Shown here in pieces: positions 35,994 to 46,338 of a stretch of DNA of 64,000 nt. A program made the position numbers and the translations under genes. This DNA is from Roseovarius gaetbuli. GTDB taxonomy: Bacteria > Pseudomonadota > Alphaproteobacteria > Rhodobacterales > Rhodobacteraceae. Below the pieces are notes generated by a model, which worked only from the letters and a program-made list of their open reading frames with translations, did not search any database and was not told the DNA's origin. How positions within the stretch are numbered: the stretch's first letter is position 1; every line of letters begins with the position of its first letter. The stretch is from positions 29,357 to 93,356 of the forward strand of contig NZ_FWFJ01000012.1 of NCBI RefSeq assembly GCF_900172365.1, written 5' to 3'.

Positions 35994-36448
35994 CCGATTG
36001 GGCCGGGGCGGCGTTCTTCGCTTAAAAGCACGTTTGCCTCTACATCCCCGACGCCCGGCAACATCATGATTCTGCGGCGCAAAACCCGTTCAAAATCTGA
36101 AATATCGCGGGCGACCACCCGCAGGCGGTAATCATAAAGCCCAAGGATATGCTCGACCGTCTGCACCTCGGGGATGGCCGAAACCGCGCGCTCGAAATCC
36201 TCAAGGCTGACCCGGCCCTTGGTGGCAAGCTTGACCCCAAGAAAGACCGTTACGCCAAAGCCCAGCTTTTCGTGATCGAGATCCAGCCTCTGACCCTTGA
36301 TTACCCCGCTGTCGTAAAGCCGCCGGATTCGCCGCCATGCGGCGGGTTGCGACAGATCCAGCTTGCGCCCGAGGGCACTGGCGCTGATTGTGGCGTCTTG
36401 CGTGAGGGCGCGCAGGATAAGGCGGTCGGTCGTATCAAGCTCGATCAT
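35990..36448 (-). CDS. Lrp/AsnC-family transcriptional regulator
   Basis: 152 residues. The N-terminal HTH is at about 5-55 (TISASALGRKLDLSQPAAWRRIRRL) and the RAM effector domain follows (about 70-150). Its ATG overlaps the stop of the upstream AsnC gene (ATGA type, 36445-36448), so the two are coupled. The stop overlaps the convergent Hint gene by 4 nt. Together with its partner it is divergent from ilvC and may sense branched-chain amino acids. Confidence 0.9.
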   Translation of the reverse strand: MIELDTTDRLILRALTQDATISASALGRKLDLSQPAAWRRIRRLYDSGVIKGQRLDLDHEKLGFGVTVFLGVKLATKGRVSLEDFERAVSAIPEVQTVEHILGLYDYRLRVVARDISDFERVLRRRIMMLPGVGDVEANVLLSEERRPGPIG

Positions 36449-36900
36449 AGCGGCAGCCCCTCGTCGGATTTGATCCGCGCCACATGCATGAGCGCCTCGA
36501 TATCGGCGATATGGGGCAGGGTCAGGATGGCGCTGCGATAGATCTGTTGATAATGGGCCATGTCGCGTGCAATCACCGAAAGCCGCAGGTCGACACGGCC
36601 AAGAAAGGTTTGAATTTCAACCACATCCGGCACTTTCCTCGCGTCTTGCATGAATTCGTCAAAGGCGCGCGGTTGGGTTTTATCAAGCGTTATGCGCAAC
36701 GACACTTCAACCTCGTAGCCAAGCGCGCGCCAGTCGATCACCGCGCGATTGGCGCGGATCACGCCAGACGCCTGCATCTTGTCCAGACGGCGCGCGCAGG
36801 TGGCTGGCGTGACCCCGGCCAGCTCTGCAAGGTCGGCCGGGCCAAGCCTCGGGTCGTGCTGATAGTGGCGCAGGATACGACGATCGGTGTCATCAAGCAT
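36445..36900 (-). CDS. Lrp/AsnC-family transcriptional regulator, partner
   Basis: 151 residues. HTH at about 3-52 (RLGPADLAELAGVTPATCARRLDKM); RAM domain at about 65-145 with VVEIQTFLGRVDLRLSVIARDM. AGG precedes the ATG, which is 128 nt from divergent ilvC. It forms a two-gene operon with the following AsnC gene. A heteromeric regulator is possible but not shown. Confidence 0.9.
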   Translation of the reverse strand: MLDDTDRRILRHYQHDPRLGPADLAELAGVTPATCARRLDKMQASGVIRANRAVIDWRALGYEVEVSLRITLDKTQPRAFDEFMQDARKVPDVVEIQTFLGRVDLRLSVIARDMAHYQQIYRSAILTLPHIADIEALMHVARIKSDEGLPL

Positions 36901-36959
36901 GAAATTTTACCTAAAACGAATTTCAACGAATGAATATCACGAAAACTGCGTAAATCTAA

Positions 36960-38051
<1,092 letters not shown>

Positions 38052-38055
38052 GCGG

Positions 38056-38078
38056 GCGTGGGTTTCACCCACCCTACG
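38056..38078 (-). repeat. REP-like hairpin, family B copy 2
   Basis: Identical to the copy at 24997-25019 over GCGTGGGTTTCACCCACC plus CTACG. It lies 5 nt after the ilvC stop. Confidence 0.8.
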
Positions 38079-38112
38079 CAGGGTCGACCTGTCGTGATGT
38101 AAATTGGATTGA

Positions 38113-38137
38113 CCCCGGCGCGGTGCCGGGGTTTTTT
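38113..38137 (+). terminator. Rho-independent terminator of ilvC
   Basis: Stem CCCCGGC/GCCGGGG with a GCGGT loop, followed by six T. Confidence 0.92.
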
Positions 38138-38165
38138 CGTTTCAGCCCCAAGGAAAGTCGTGCAA

Positions 38166-39077
38166 ATGCCTGAGATCACTGGAAAAAGCTGGGCCATGGT
38201 GGGCGCGCTCGGGTTCGTCTGGGGCGCGACGTTCCTTGTGATGTCGCTCGCGCTTGAGGGCATCACGCCGTTTTGGCTTGCGGCGGCGCGTATCACCTTC
38301 GCAACCGTTTTGATGATTGCGATCTGGGGGCTGCGTGGCTTCAGGTTGTTCGAGGAGCCGCTTGGAAAGCGCAACATTTTCAATCTCTTGGTGATCGGCG
38401 CACTCAGCAGCGCGGTGCCCTTCATGCTGCTGAGTTGGGGGCTGCAATCGGTCACCTCCGGCTTTGCCGGGGTGTCGATGGCGGCGGTCGCCCTCATGGT
38501 CCTGCCGCTGGCGCATTTCATGGTGCCGGGCGAGCGTCTTACCCTGCGCAAGATGGTTGGTTTCGTGATCGGCTTTGTCGGCGTGGTCCTGCTGATCGGC
38601 GGGCAGGCGTTCGAGACCACCGGCAACGCGATGGAGCCGCTCGGCCGTCTCGCCTGTCTCGGGGCGGCGGCGTGCTATGCGCTCAGCTCGGTTCAGATGC
38701 GCGGCCTGCCCAAGGTCGATCCGATTGGGTTGAATGCGGTGACCTTGCTGATCGGGGCGGTGATCGTGATTGCGGCGGCCTTTTGGGCCGAGGGCGCGCC
38801 GCCCGCAACCGACCGCAACACCCTTTATATCCTGATCTTTCTCGGCATGGTGCCAACGGCGGGTGCAAGCCTTTTGCGGGTTCTGGTGATCCGCTCGGCG
38901 GGGCCGGTGTTCATGTCGCTGGTGAACTACCAGGTGCCCGTCTGGTCGGTCGTTCTTGGGGCGCTGATCCTGTCAGAGCCGCTTCCGACAAGCCTTTTGC
39001 TGGCGCTCTCGCTGATCCTCGGCGGCGTCGCGCTGAGCCAATATGGCGCGCTCAGGCGGCTCTTCGGACGCGGCTAG
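38166..39077 (+). CDS. EamA/DMT-family transporter
   Basis: 303 residues, about ten transmembrane segments in two EamA repeats. The first repeat carries GFVWGATFLVMSLALEGI; the second SLVNYQVPVWSVVLGALIL. Members export amino acids or other metabolites; the substrate is unknown. AAGGAAAG precedes the ATG; the longer frame starting at 38109 contains the ilvC terminator. Its stop overlaps the convergent folP stop in CTAG. Confidence 0.88.
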   Translation: MPEITGKSWAMVGALGFVWGATFLVMSLALEGITPFWLAAARITFATVLMIAIWGLRGFRLFEEPLGKRNIFNLLVIGALSSAVPFMLLSWGLQSVTSGFAGVSMAAVALMVLPLAHFMVPGERLTLRKMVGFVIGFVGVVLLIGGQAFETTGNAMEPLGRLACLGAAACYALSSVQMRGLPKVDPIGLNAVTLLIGAVIVIAAAFWAEGAPPATDRNTLYILIFLGMVPTAGASLLRVLVIRSAGPVFMSLVNYQVPVWSVVLGALILSEPLPTSLLLALSLILGGVALSQYGALRRLFGRG

Positions 39078-40084
39078 ACGCCAAAGGTCGCGGCTTGCCA
39101 GAGTTGCAAAGCGGCGCGGGTTTCGGCCACGTCATGCACGCGCAGCATCTGCACGCCCTGCGCCACACCACCAAGCGCCACCGCCAAAGAGCCGGGCACA
39201 CGGTCGGCGGCAATCGGCGTCTGGCTCAAATCGCCGATAAAGCGCTTGCGCGAGGCCCCAAGCAAGATCGGGCAACCAAGCCCGTGAAACAGCGACAGGT
39301 TCTGCAAAAGCGCGAGGTTATGCGCCTGCGTCTTGCCAAAGCCGATGCCGGGATCGGTCATGATCGCCGCGCGCGCAATGCCGAGTGCCACAAGCGCGTC
39401 GATCCGCGCCGCAAGCCAGTCATAGACGTCAAGCACCACGTTGTCATAGCGCGGGTCGCGCTGCATGGTTTCGGGCGTGCCCTGGGCATGCATGATACAG
39501 ACGGGCAGGCCGCTTTCCACCGCGTAGGGCGCAAGGTCGGGGTCAAAGGTAAGCCCGGCCACATCATTGATCAGGTCGGCGCCCGCGCCACGGGCGGCGC
39601 GCGCGACCGGCGCCTTGCGGGTGTCGATCGAGATCGGCGTGGCGATCTCTGAGCGGATCGCGGCAATCACCGGCTGGGTGCGCGCGATCTCATCCTCGAT
39701 CTCGACAGCCGGGGCGCCGGGGCGGGTCGATTCGCCGCCCACGTCGATCATCGCCGCACCCTGATCGGCCATGGCGCTTGCATGGGCGATGGCGACGGCG
39801 GGGTCAAAATGCTGACCACCGTCAGAGAAACTATCCGGGGTGACATTCAGGATGCCCATGATCCGCGGCGCGTCAAAGCCGATCCCGGCCATCGGGGCGC
39901 GGGGCGCGGTCAGGTGCTCGCGGATATCCTCGGGCAGGTCGGCGGCGGGCATCAGGTAGGACGGCGCATCCCGGTGCAGCACTTCGACCGTATCAAACCA
40001 GCACCAGCCCCCGGCAAGGCACAACGCGCCGGAGGGGCGGGCGTGATCGGTTCGGGCAATCGGGCGGAAGTAGCGCGATGTCAT
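39074..40084 (-). CDS. folP: Dihydropteroate synthase
   Basis: 336 residues from ATG 40084 (or TTG 40090 overlapping the folB stop). It condenses 6-hydroxymethyl-dihydropterin pyrophosphate with p-aminobenzoate. Motifs: MGILNVTPDSFSDGG, DVGGESTRPG, and LLGASRKRFIGDL. An N-terminal extension of about 70 residues before the TIM barrel is longer than in many bacteria. It follows folB in a two-gene operon. Confidence 0.94.
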   Translation of the reverse strand: MTSRYFRPIARTDHARPSGALCLAGGWCWFDTVEVLHRDAPSYLMPAADLPEDIREHLTAPRAPMAGIGFDAPRIMGILNVTPDSFSDGGQHFDPAVAIAHASAMADQGAAMIDVGGESTRPGAPAVEIEDEIARTQPVIAAIRSEIATPISIDTRKAPVARAARGAGADLINDVAGLTFDPDLAPYAVESGLPVCIMHAQGTPETMQRDPRYDNVVLDVYDWLAARIDALVALGIARAAIMTDPGIGFGKTQAHNLALLQNLSLFHGLGCPILLGASRKRFIGDLSQTPIAADRVPGSLAVALGGVAQGVQMLRVHDVAETRAALQLWQAATFGV

Positions 40085-40086
40085 GC

Positions 40087-41016
40087 TCAAAGCCCCGATT
40101 GTGCGATGTCCTGAAGGTGGACGGGCACAGGGCAGGAGGCCGGCGCATCCTCGCCGATGATCAAAAGGTCAGAGGCCTCGATATGGCCCGCGAACCACGC
40201 CGCAAGGGCGACCGGATCATCGGTGGCAACGCCCGGCCCGTCAACCGCATCAAGCACGATTTTTGAGGGGGCCCAGACGCTGATCTGGTCGTTCTTCATG
40301 GCCCAGTCAAGCTCGGTCCGGGTGGCGACCACGACACAACGGTCATCGCGCCCGCCCAGCACCCAGGCGTTTTGCTCCATCGCCAGAAGATCAACCCGAC
40401 GCTGGGTCATGCGGTGCCCGGTTTGCGGCGCGCTCAGGTCGGCGCGCCCGACGCAAAGGATCACCGGCTCGGCGCGGGCATCAAGCTGATCAAGCCAGGC
40501 CGCAAGGTTGGCCGAGCGGATCGCCGGGTTGCTCAGAAACACCACATGCGGATGCGGCGTGGTGTCGGCATGCGGGCTTGCGGGTTTGGTTGCCAGATCA
40601 TCCACCGAGCGCACGATTTCAACGCCAAGCGCGCCGGGGCCACGGTCAAGCTTTTCGATGCGCACGAAGGTGCGGACGGCTTGCGGCTCAAACAGGATGC
40701 GCTCGGCGATCCGCTCGGCCAGGGTTTCAAGCAGGTTAAGGCGCTCTGCGGCCAGCTCTGCGGCGATGGCCTCGGTCACCTTGTCATAGCTCAGGATGCG
40801 GTCGACATCATCCTCAAGCGGGTCGGTGATGGGGCGGACCTCGACCACGACGCTGAAAGAGATCCGTTGGGTGGTGCCGCGCTCGGCCTGAAAGGCGCCG
40901 ATCTCAACCTCGACCGTGTGATCGCGCACTGAAATGCGGTCAAGCGGGCCGTCGGGCGCGGTCGCATGGGCGCGCTCGGACGGGTGTTCAAAGGCGAGGC
41001 GGATTTCATGGCTCAT
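40087..41016 (-). CDS. folB: Dihydroneopterin aldolase with long C-terminal extension
   Basis: 309 residues from ATG 41016, with CCGGAG upstream. The FolB fold covers about residues 24-140 (DRISVRDHTVEVEIGAF, LSYDKVTEAI, LAERIAERI). Typical FolB proteins are about 120 residues; here about 165 more follow (NPAIRSANLAAWLDQLDARAEPVILCVG...). I do not recognise the extension and it lacks HPPK (FolK) motifs. It precedes folP with 3 nt or less. Confidence 0.88.
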   Translation of the reverse strand: MSHEIRLAFEHPSERAHATAPDGPLDRISVRDHTVEVEIGAFQAERGTTQRISFSVVVEVRPITDPLEDDVDRILSYDKVTEAIAAELAAERLNLLETLAERIAERILFEPQAVRTFVRIEKLDRGPGALGVEIVRSVDDLATKPASPHADTTPHPHVVFLSNPAIRSANLAAWLDQLDARAEPVILCVGRADLSAPQTGHRMTQRRVDLLAMEQNAWVLGGRDDRCVVVATRTELDWAMKNDQISVWAPSKIVLDAVDGPGVATDDPVALAAWFAGHIEASDLLIIGEDAPASCPVPVHLQDIAQSGL

Positions 41017-41132
41017 AGGGCGCTCCGGGGTCTTGGGGCGGTCTGTGCCCATAGCGGCGGCATAACATGCGCGCGCCGTGGGGTGAATGGGGGAATGCGA
41101 CGAATAGGCAGGCGACTGCGGCAGTGGCATGG

Positions 41133-41154
41133 GTAGGGTGGGTGAAACCCACGC
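41133..41154 (+). repeat. REP-like hairpin, family B copy 3
   Basis: Forward GTAG head, then GGTGGGT-GAA-ACCCACGC. It lies between folB and the ctaD terminator. Confidence 0.8.
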
Positions 41155-41173
41155 TCATACCTTCGCAACGAAA

Positions 41174-41208
41174 ACAGGCCCCGGATTTCTCCGGGGCCTG
41201 TCTTTGTT
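41174..41208 (-). terminator. Rho-independent terminator of ctaD
   Basis: 12-bp stem ACAGGCCCCGGA/TCCGGGGCCTGT with a short TTTC loop. On the minus strand the hairpin is followed by TTTTCG, downstream of ctaD. Confidence 0.85.
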
Positions 41209-41223
41209 CATGTCTGCCGGGGC

Positions 41224-42897
41224 CTAGTGGGCCGGGGACTTGTCCCAGTCTTCGCGCTTGGGAAGCTGCTCGAACGTGTGTTCGGGCGGCGGCGAGGGCA
41301 GGGTCCATTCCAGCGTATCGGCGTATTCGTTCCAATAGTTGTTCTCGGTGATCTTGGCGCCACGCATCAGCGTGTAGATCACGAGGCCAAAGAAGAACAC
41401 GAAGCTGGCGAAAGAGATGAACGCACCAACCGACGACCAGTAGTTCCAGAAGGCAAACGCCTCGGGATAGTCGATATAGCGGCGCGGCATGCCCTGACGG
41501 CCAAGAAAGTGCTGCGGGAAGAACGTGAGGTTCGCACCGATGAACATCGCCCAGAAGTGCAGCTTGCCTGCCCACTCGGGGATCATCCGGCCGGTCATCT
41601 TGCCGAAGTAGAAGTAAATCCCGGCAAAGATGGCAAAGACGGCGCCAAGGCTCATCACGTAGTGGAAGTGCGCGATCACGTAATAGGTGTCGTGATAGGC
41701 CCGGTCCACAGCCGCCTGGCTAAGAACGATGCCGGTCACGCCGCCAACGGTGAACAGGAACAGGAAGCCGAAGGCCCAAAGCATCGGCGTCTTAAACTCG
41801 ATCGAGCCGCCCCACATCGTTGCGATCCAGCTGAACACCTTCACGCCCGTGGGCACCGCGATCACCATCGTTGCAAGCATGAAATAGGACTGCTGGGTCA
41901 GCGACATGCCGACGGTGTACATGTGGTGCGCCCAGACGACGAACCCGAGAACACCAATCGCGATCAGGGCCCAGACCATCGGCAGGTAGCCAAAGATCGG
42001 CTTGCGCGAGAAGGTCGAGATCACGTGGCTGATGATACCAAAGCCCGGAAGGATGATGATATACACCTCGGGGTGACCAAAGAACCACAGGATGTGCTGA
42101 TAGAGAATCGGGTCGCCACCGCCTGCGGGGTCAAAGAAGGTGGTGCCAAAGTTGCGGTCGGTCAGCAGCATTGTGATGGCGCCCGCCAGAACCGGCAGCG
42201 ACAGCAGGATAAGCCAGGCTGTGATGAAGATCGACCAGGCAAACAGCGGAACCTTGAACAGGGTCATGCCCGGTGCGCGCATGTTGAGGAAAGTGGTGAT
42301 CATGTTGATCGCGCCCAGAATCGAGCTTGCGCCCGACACGTGCACGGCAAAAATCGCCAGATCCATCGACATGCCGGCCTCGTTGGTCGACAGCGGCGGG
42401 TACAGAACCCAGCCCACGCCCGAGCCAAGTTGACCGTTGCCGCCCGGCGCCAGAAGCGAGGCAACACCAAGCGAGGTGCCCGCAACATAAAGCCAGAACG
42501 ACAGGTTGTTCATCCGTGGGAACGCCATATCCGGCGCACCGATTTGCAGCGGCATGAAGTAGTTGCCAAAACCACCGAACAGCGCAGGAATAACAACGAA
42601 GAACATCATCAAAACACCATGATAGGTGATCATGACGTTCCAGAGGTGACCGTTGGGCGTACAATCTGCCGTGGCCTGAGCGATGAAACGTGCGCCTTCA
42701 AGGCACATGTATTGAACGCCCGGCTCCATAAGTTCCATCCGCATGTAAACGGTGAAAAGAACCGAAATCAGGCCGAAGATTGCCGAAACGATCAGGTAAA
42801 GGATACCGATATCCTTGTGGTTCGTGGACATGAACCAACGGGTGAAAAACCCGCGCTGATCTTCGTGCTCGTGGCCGTGAATGGCTGCATCTGCCAT
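41224..42897 (-). CDS. ctaD: Cytochrome c oxidase subunit I (aa3 type)
   Basis: 557 residues, full length, with about twelve transmembrane helices. CAGGAGG precedes the ATG. Conserved parts: [49 protein letters not shown] (helix II region), [17 protein letters not shown] (CuB/heme a3 His-Tyr) and [20 protein letters not shown] (His pair). It is the terminal oxidase catalytic subunit in the inner membrane. No other cta gene is adjacent. An FNR-type box lies 110 nt upstream. Confidence 0.97.
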   Translation of the reverse strand: MADAAIHGHEHEDQRGFFTRWFMSTNHKDIGILYLIVSAIFGLISVLFTVYMRMELMEPGVQYMCLEGARFIAQATADCTPNGHLWNVMITYHGVLMMFFVVIPALFGGFGNYFMPLQIGAPDMAFPRMNNLSFWLYVAGTSLGVASLLAPGGNGQLGSGVGWVLYPPLSTNEAGMSMDLAIFAVHVSGASSILGAINMITTFLNMRAPGMTLFKVPLFAWSIFITAWLILLSLPVLAGAITMLLTDRNFGTTFFDPAGGGDPILYQHILWFFGHPEVYIIILPGFGIISHVISTFSRKPIFGYLPMVWALIAIGVLGFVVWAHHMYTVGMSLTQQSYFMLATMVIAVPTGVKVFSWIATMWGGSIEFKTPMLWAFGFLFLFTVGGVTGIVLSQAAVDRAYHDTYYVIAHFHYVMSLGAVFAIFAGIYFYFGKMTGRMIPEWAGKLHFWAMFIGANLTFFPQHFLGRQGMPRRYIDYPEAFAFWNYWSSVGAFISFASFVFFFGLVIYTLMRGAKITENNYWNEYADTLEWTLPSPPPEHTFEQLPKREDWDKSPAH

Positions 42898-43180
42898 TGT
42901 TTGCCTCCTGCTGGTGTGTTGCTAGGCGCGAGGTGAGAGCCGTTCTCACACGCCTGTGATCCCTATTGGTTTTAAAGCGGATGCCCGGGCGCGGCAATGC
43001 GCGAATTTGATCCAAATCAAAGAATTTTGTCGCACCCCCCTTGCGGATCACGGGCCAAGCCCCGTCCTGCATCGAATTGGCCCGGCCCGCCAACGGCCAA
43101 TCCTATGTGCAAAAGCATGAAGCCGGGGTTAAAGCCGCACCGGCGGCGCGGTTTTCGCGCCTTGCGCGCTTGGGCGGCGG
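42898..43180. other. ctaD upstream region without a gene
   Basis: The 346-nt stretch between ctaD and the cytochrome c gene contains the FNR-type box at 43007-43020 and the cytochrome terminator at 43189-43217. I see no credible ORF in the rest. Confidence 0.6.
43007..43020. promoter_or_regulatory. FNR/FixK-type box upstream of ctaD
   Basis: TTGAT-CCAA-ATCAA, a perfect match to the FNR/FixK consensus TTGAT-N4-ATCAA, 110 nt before the ctaD start. Oxygen control of the aa3 oxidase by FnrL or FixK is plausible. Confidence 0.8.
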
Positions 43181-43188
43181 ACATGAAA

Positions 43189-43217
43189 ACGCCGCGCAAA
43201 ACGGGTTTGCGCGGCGT
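43189..43217 (-). terminator. Rho-independent-like hairpin after the cytochrome c gene
   Basis: 12-bp stem ACGCCGCGCAAA/TTTGCGCGGCGT with a short CGGG loop, 27 nt after the minus-strand stop. Confidence 0.75.
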
Positions 43218-43243
43218 CTAGGTGTTCAGCGTCGAAAACCGGT

Positions 43244-43633
43244 TTATTCGGCAACCTTCGCCAGATAGGCCGCCACATCTTCGGCGCCCTTGCGAAGCTT
43301 GAAGGTCATCTTCGAGCGGCTTCCAAGGTAACCGCTGGGGTCGGTGATGAACGCGGCAAGCTCGGCCTCATCCCAGACAAGCCCTTCTTCGCCCTTGGCG
43401 GCCAGACCGTCAGAATACTTGAAGTCCTCGGCGGAGCCTATCGTGCGGCCAATCACACCGTAAAGATTCGGGCCGGTCTTGCCGCCCTTCACGATCGTGT
43501 CGCTGTCGGATGCGATCATGTGGCAGGCCTTGCATTTTTTGAAGTCTTTTTCGCCTTTTTCGGCGTCGCCCTCGGCCAGTGCGGGAAGGCTCAGCGCGAT
43601 AAGCGTGGCGGAAGCTGCAAGAATTGTCTTCAT
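43244..43633 (-). CDS. Soluble periplasmic cytochrome c (c2/c550 type)
   Basis: 129 residues from ATG 43633 with GAGG upstream. A signal peptide ends at about residue 20 (LPALA-EG). The heme motif is CKACH (C34, C37, H38) and the likely axial Met is in SRSKMTFK. It would carry electrons to a c-type oxidase such as the adjacent ctaD product. The longer open frame to 43717 adds only a non-family extension. Confidence 0.9.
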   Translation of the reverse strand: MKTILAASATLIALSLPALAEGDAEKGEKDFKKCKACHMIASDSDTIVKGGKTGPNLYGVIGRTIGSAEDFKYSDGLAAKGEEGLVWDEAELAAFITDPSGYLGSRSKMTFKLRKGAEDVAAYLAKVAE

Positions 43634-43736
43634 AAGGTACCTCATTAGCATGTTGATCCGTGCGTCTCGCCATAACCATAGCCCGGCACAGAGGGCTTGC
43701 AACCTTGAAGTTCGCAATCAGCGGCGTGTCGCTTCG

Positions 43737-44417
43737 TCAAAAGGTCTGAACAAAGCAGCGTTGCAAGGCGACATCCAGATCGTCCATCCCCACCGGCAGA
43801 CCGAGATCGACAAGGCTTGTGACGCCGTGTTCGGTGATGCCGCAGGGCACGATGCCGGTGAAATGCTCAAGGTCCGGCTCGACGTTGATCGAGATGCCGT
43901 GAAAGCTGATCCATTTGCGCAGGCGGATGCCGATGGCGGCGATCTTGTCTTCGGCGCGCTGTCCGGTGACGCTCAGCGGCTTGTCGTCGCGCGCGACCCA
44001 GACACCGACCCGGCCCTCGCGGATTTCGCCGGTCACGTTGAATTCACCAAGCGTCGCGATCACCCATTCTTCAAGCTGCTGCACGAAGAGGCGCACGTCG
44101 CGCCCGCGCTTGCCCACATCAAGCATCACGTAAACCACACGCTGACCGGGGCCGTGATAGGTGTACTGCCCGCCGCGCTTGGACGGGTAGACCGGAAACC
44201 GGTCCGGATCGGTCAGATCGGCCGGTTTGGCCGAGGTGCCGGCCGTGTAAAGCGGCGGATGTTCCAAAAGCCAGATCGCTTCGGCCGCCTCGCCGCTGGC
44301 GATTCGCCCGGCGCGCTCTTCCATCGCGGCCACCGCCTCGGGATAGGGGAAAAGCCCGTCCGAGCGGTGCCATTCAACGCCGTTTTCATCAATTGCGAAG
44401 GGTATCGTGAGGGGCAA
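43737..44417 (-). CDS. lipB: Octanoyl-[acyl-carrier-protein]:protein N-octanoyltransferase
   Basis: 226 residues from TTG 44417. It transfers octanoate from ACP to lipoyl domains. Motifs: [20 protein letters not shown] (substrate site), [38 protein letters not shown] (Lys region) and [17 protein letters not shown] (catalytic Cys). No strong ribosome-binding site is seen; the start is uncertain by a few codons. It is divergent from the peptidoglycan-binding gene. Confidence 0.93.
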   Translation of the reverse strand: MPLTIPFAIDENGVEWHRSDGLFPYPEAVAAMEERAGRIASGEAAEAIWLLEHPPLYTAGTSAKPADLTDPDRFPVYPSKRGGQYTYHGPGQRVVYVMLDVGKRGRDVRLFVQQLEEWVIATLGEFNVTGEIREGRVGVWVARDDKPLSVTGQRAEDKIAAIGIRLRKWISFHGISINVEPDLEHFTGIVPCGITEHGVTSLVDLGLPVGMDDLDVALQRCFVQTF

Positions 44418-44500
44418 AGTTCGACTCTTTACGGATATTTGGGAAGAAATGTGCTATGGTTCGAGAAACGTGTGCTGTACCTGATTAGGGGAGATGAACG

Positions 44501-45844
44501 ATGTTTACAAAGCGATTTGTCATGAGCGCGGTGGCGGCCAGCATGGTTGCGATGCCCGGAACGCGCGCGGCGGCGGATTTTGCCGATGGTCTGGTCGGCG
44601 GTCTTGTCGGCGGCGCGGTGAGCGGGGTCATCGTGAACGAGAGTGCCAAGGCGCGTGAGCGCAAGCGGGCAACCACAACCACACGGACAAGGACCTACGC
44701 ACCGGACAAGACCTACCGTGCCCCGGTCAATTCGGTGGCGCGCCAGCAAGTGCGTGAAGAACAGACATCACTCAATTACTTCGGCTTTCCTGCGGGCACG
44801 CCGGATGGCGTGCGTGGGCGCAACACGCGCAACGCCGTTTCGCAATTCCAGGCGCATATGGGCTATCCGGTCACCGGGTATCTGGCCGATTACGAGCGCC
44901 AGTTTCTGATCAGTTCTTATTACCGTGCCCAAAGCAGCGGCGCCGCCACCGCACAATTGATCGCGCAACGCGGTCAGGGCACGCGAGGGTTGTTGCATGC
45001 CTATCGTGACGAGGCGGCCGGTGTGCCGCAGACCTATGCGGCCGTTCCGGCGCCTGTTCCGGCGACGCAAGCCCCCGTAATGGCCGCGATTCCGCAAGAG
45101 GCACAGGTGCCACAGGCCAAGACCGGGCTGGCGGCGCTGCCCAATCTGATGGCGTCGGGCGGGGATGGTCCATCACTGGCCTCGCATTGCAACCAAATCA
45201 GTTTGCTGACCAATTCGAACGGCGGCTTTGTGACGGCGGCCTCGCTGAGCGATGCGCGGTTTGCGCTGAACGAACAGTTCTGTCTGGCTCGGACCTATGC
45301 GATCGCCGAAGGAGAGACCATGGCGGGGCGCCTCAAGGGGGTGTCACCTGCGCAACTCGAGGAGCAATGCCGTGCCTTTGGTCCAGCGATGCGTGATCAC
45401 GTTGCGGCCCTGTCGCTCAGTCCCAAGGACGAGGTGGTGCGTGAGGTGCGCGGATTCGTTTTGCAGTCGGGGCAATCGCCGGCACAACTTTCGGGGACTG
45501 CCAAGATTTGTCTTTCAGTGGGATACCGCATCGACAACATGAATGTGGCACTTGGCTCGGCGCTGTTGCTGACGGCGCTTGGCGAAGAGGTTTACGCCGA
45601 ATTGATGGGCCATCATCTGAACGAGGGCTTTGGCACAACGCGACGCCCTGATTTGGCCCTGGCCTGGTATCAGGGGGCGGTCGAGGCCGTAGAGCGTGGT
45701 GCAGAGCCGGCATTCGCCCCCGGAGATGCGGCCCGCACGGGCCTTATTCGCAAGGCGGCGTTCCCCTCTGATGGGGCAAATAACACCGGCGATTCACAGA
45801 CGGTCCAACCCGCGTCGACGCTGCCGACCTTTACCTTGGAGTGA
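44501..45844 (+). CDS. Secreted protein with peptidoglycan-binding domain
   Basis: 447 residues with a signal peptide ending near residue 24 (MPGTRAAA). A Gly-rich glycine-zipper-like segment follows (ADFADGLVGGLVGGAVSGVIVN), then a PG_binding_1 domain (about residues 83-135: YFGFPAGTPDGVRGRNTRNAVSQFQAHMGYPVTGYL). The large remainder (about 210-430) is unrecognised, with SEL1-like FGTTRRPDLALAWYQGAVEAVERG near the end. GGGGAGATGAACG precedes the ATG. Probably periplasmic. Confidence 0.78.
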   Translation: MFTKRFVMSAVAASMVAMPGTRAAADFADGLVGGLVGGAVSGVIVNESAKARERKRATTTTRTRTYAPDKTYRAPVNSVARQQVREEQTSLNYFGFPAGTPDGVRGRNTRNAVSQFQAHMGYPVTGYLADYERQFLISSYYRAQSSGAATAQLIAQRGQGTRGLLHAYRDEAAGVPQTYAAVPAPVPATQAPVMAAIPQEAQVPQAKTGLAALPNLMASGGDGPSLASHCNQISLLTNSNGGFVTAASLSDARFALNEQFCLARTYAIAEGETMAGRLKGVSPAQLEEQCRAFGPAMRDHVAALSLSPKDEVVREVRGFVLQSGQSPAQLSGTAKICLSVGYRIDNMNVALGSALLLTALGEEVYAELMGHHLNEGFGTTRRPDLALAWYQGAVEAVERGAEPAFAPGDAARTGLIRKAAFPSDGANNTGDSQTVQPASTLPTFTLE

Positions 45845-45944
45845 GGCAATTGCCTTTGGCATGAAAAACCGGAGGGGCGATGTATTTTGCCCCTTCACAA
45901 GCCCGAACAGTTTGCTTATACGGCGCGAAACTACCTGATCACGT

Positions 45945-46030
45945 GCGGTCGTGGCGGAATGGTAGACGCGCAGCGTTGAGGTCGCTGTGGGGTAACACCC
46001 GTGAGAGTTCGAGTCTCTCCGACCGCACCA
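45945..46030 (+). tRNA. trnL(GAG): tRNA-Leu (anticodon GAG)
   Basis: Class II tRNA of 86 nt. Acceptor stem GCGGTCG/CGACCGC, anticodon loop TTGAGGT in stem CAGCG/CGCTG, a long variable arm, and an encoded CCA at 46028-46030. The 3' side carries a scar of foreign DNA. Confidence 0.97.
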
Positions 46031-46053
46031 TTTCTTCTATAAAAGCAATACTT

Positions 46054-46065
46054 ATCAGTGGCTTA
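46054..46065 (+). repeat. 12-bp direct repeat, copy 1 (possible attachment-site half)
   Basis: ATCAGTGGCTTA 24 nt after the tRNA 3' end. The identical copy is 217 nt downstream at 46271. Confidence 0.45.
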
Positions 46066-46270
46066 TAGAGATTTTTGGGTTTTGCTCCCCACATATTCCC
46101 CAATTTCCCCTCGGGGCTAGTGCTTTGATTTGCGAATTTTGGCAATTGTCCTGCCGTCGCTAGATGCGAATTCGATTGGATTGTCTCCGAGTGAGATATG
46201 GGGTTAGGATTACGTCGCGTGAGCGGAGCTTCCCACCTCCTCCGCCAAAAATACCATTAAATTGCTTTAA

Positions 46271-46282
46271 ATCAGTGGCTTA
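46271..46282 (+). repeat. 12-bp direct repeat, copy 2
   Basis: ATCAGTGGCTTA identical to copy 1. It follows CTCCTCCGCCA, which resembles a tRNA 3' end, at 46239-46249. Confidence 0.45.
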
Positions 46283-46338
46283 CATCAAAAAGGGACTGTC
46301 AGCCCCGCATTTAAGCCGCCAATCGAAGTGGAAACGAC

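Larger units (their letters stand above)
46031..46338. other. Gene-free region after tRNA-Leu, probable island scar
   Basis: 308 nt, AT-rich, without a credible gene. It contains a 12-bp direct repeat (46054-46065 and 46271-46282) and ends at the terminal repeat of an IS66 remnant. Confidence 0.6.

Noticed and set aside
41227..42936. 569-codon open frame antisense to ctaD
   Set aside because: Shadow of ctaD, unusually long only because of codon bias; no family similarity.
46031..46338. Possible small gene after tRNA-Leu
   Set aside because: Short frames lack ribosome-binding sites and coding bias; the region reads as a scar.
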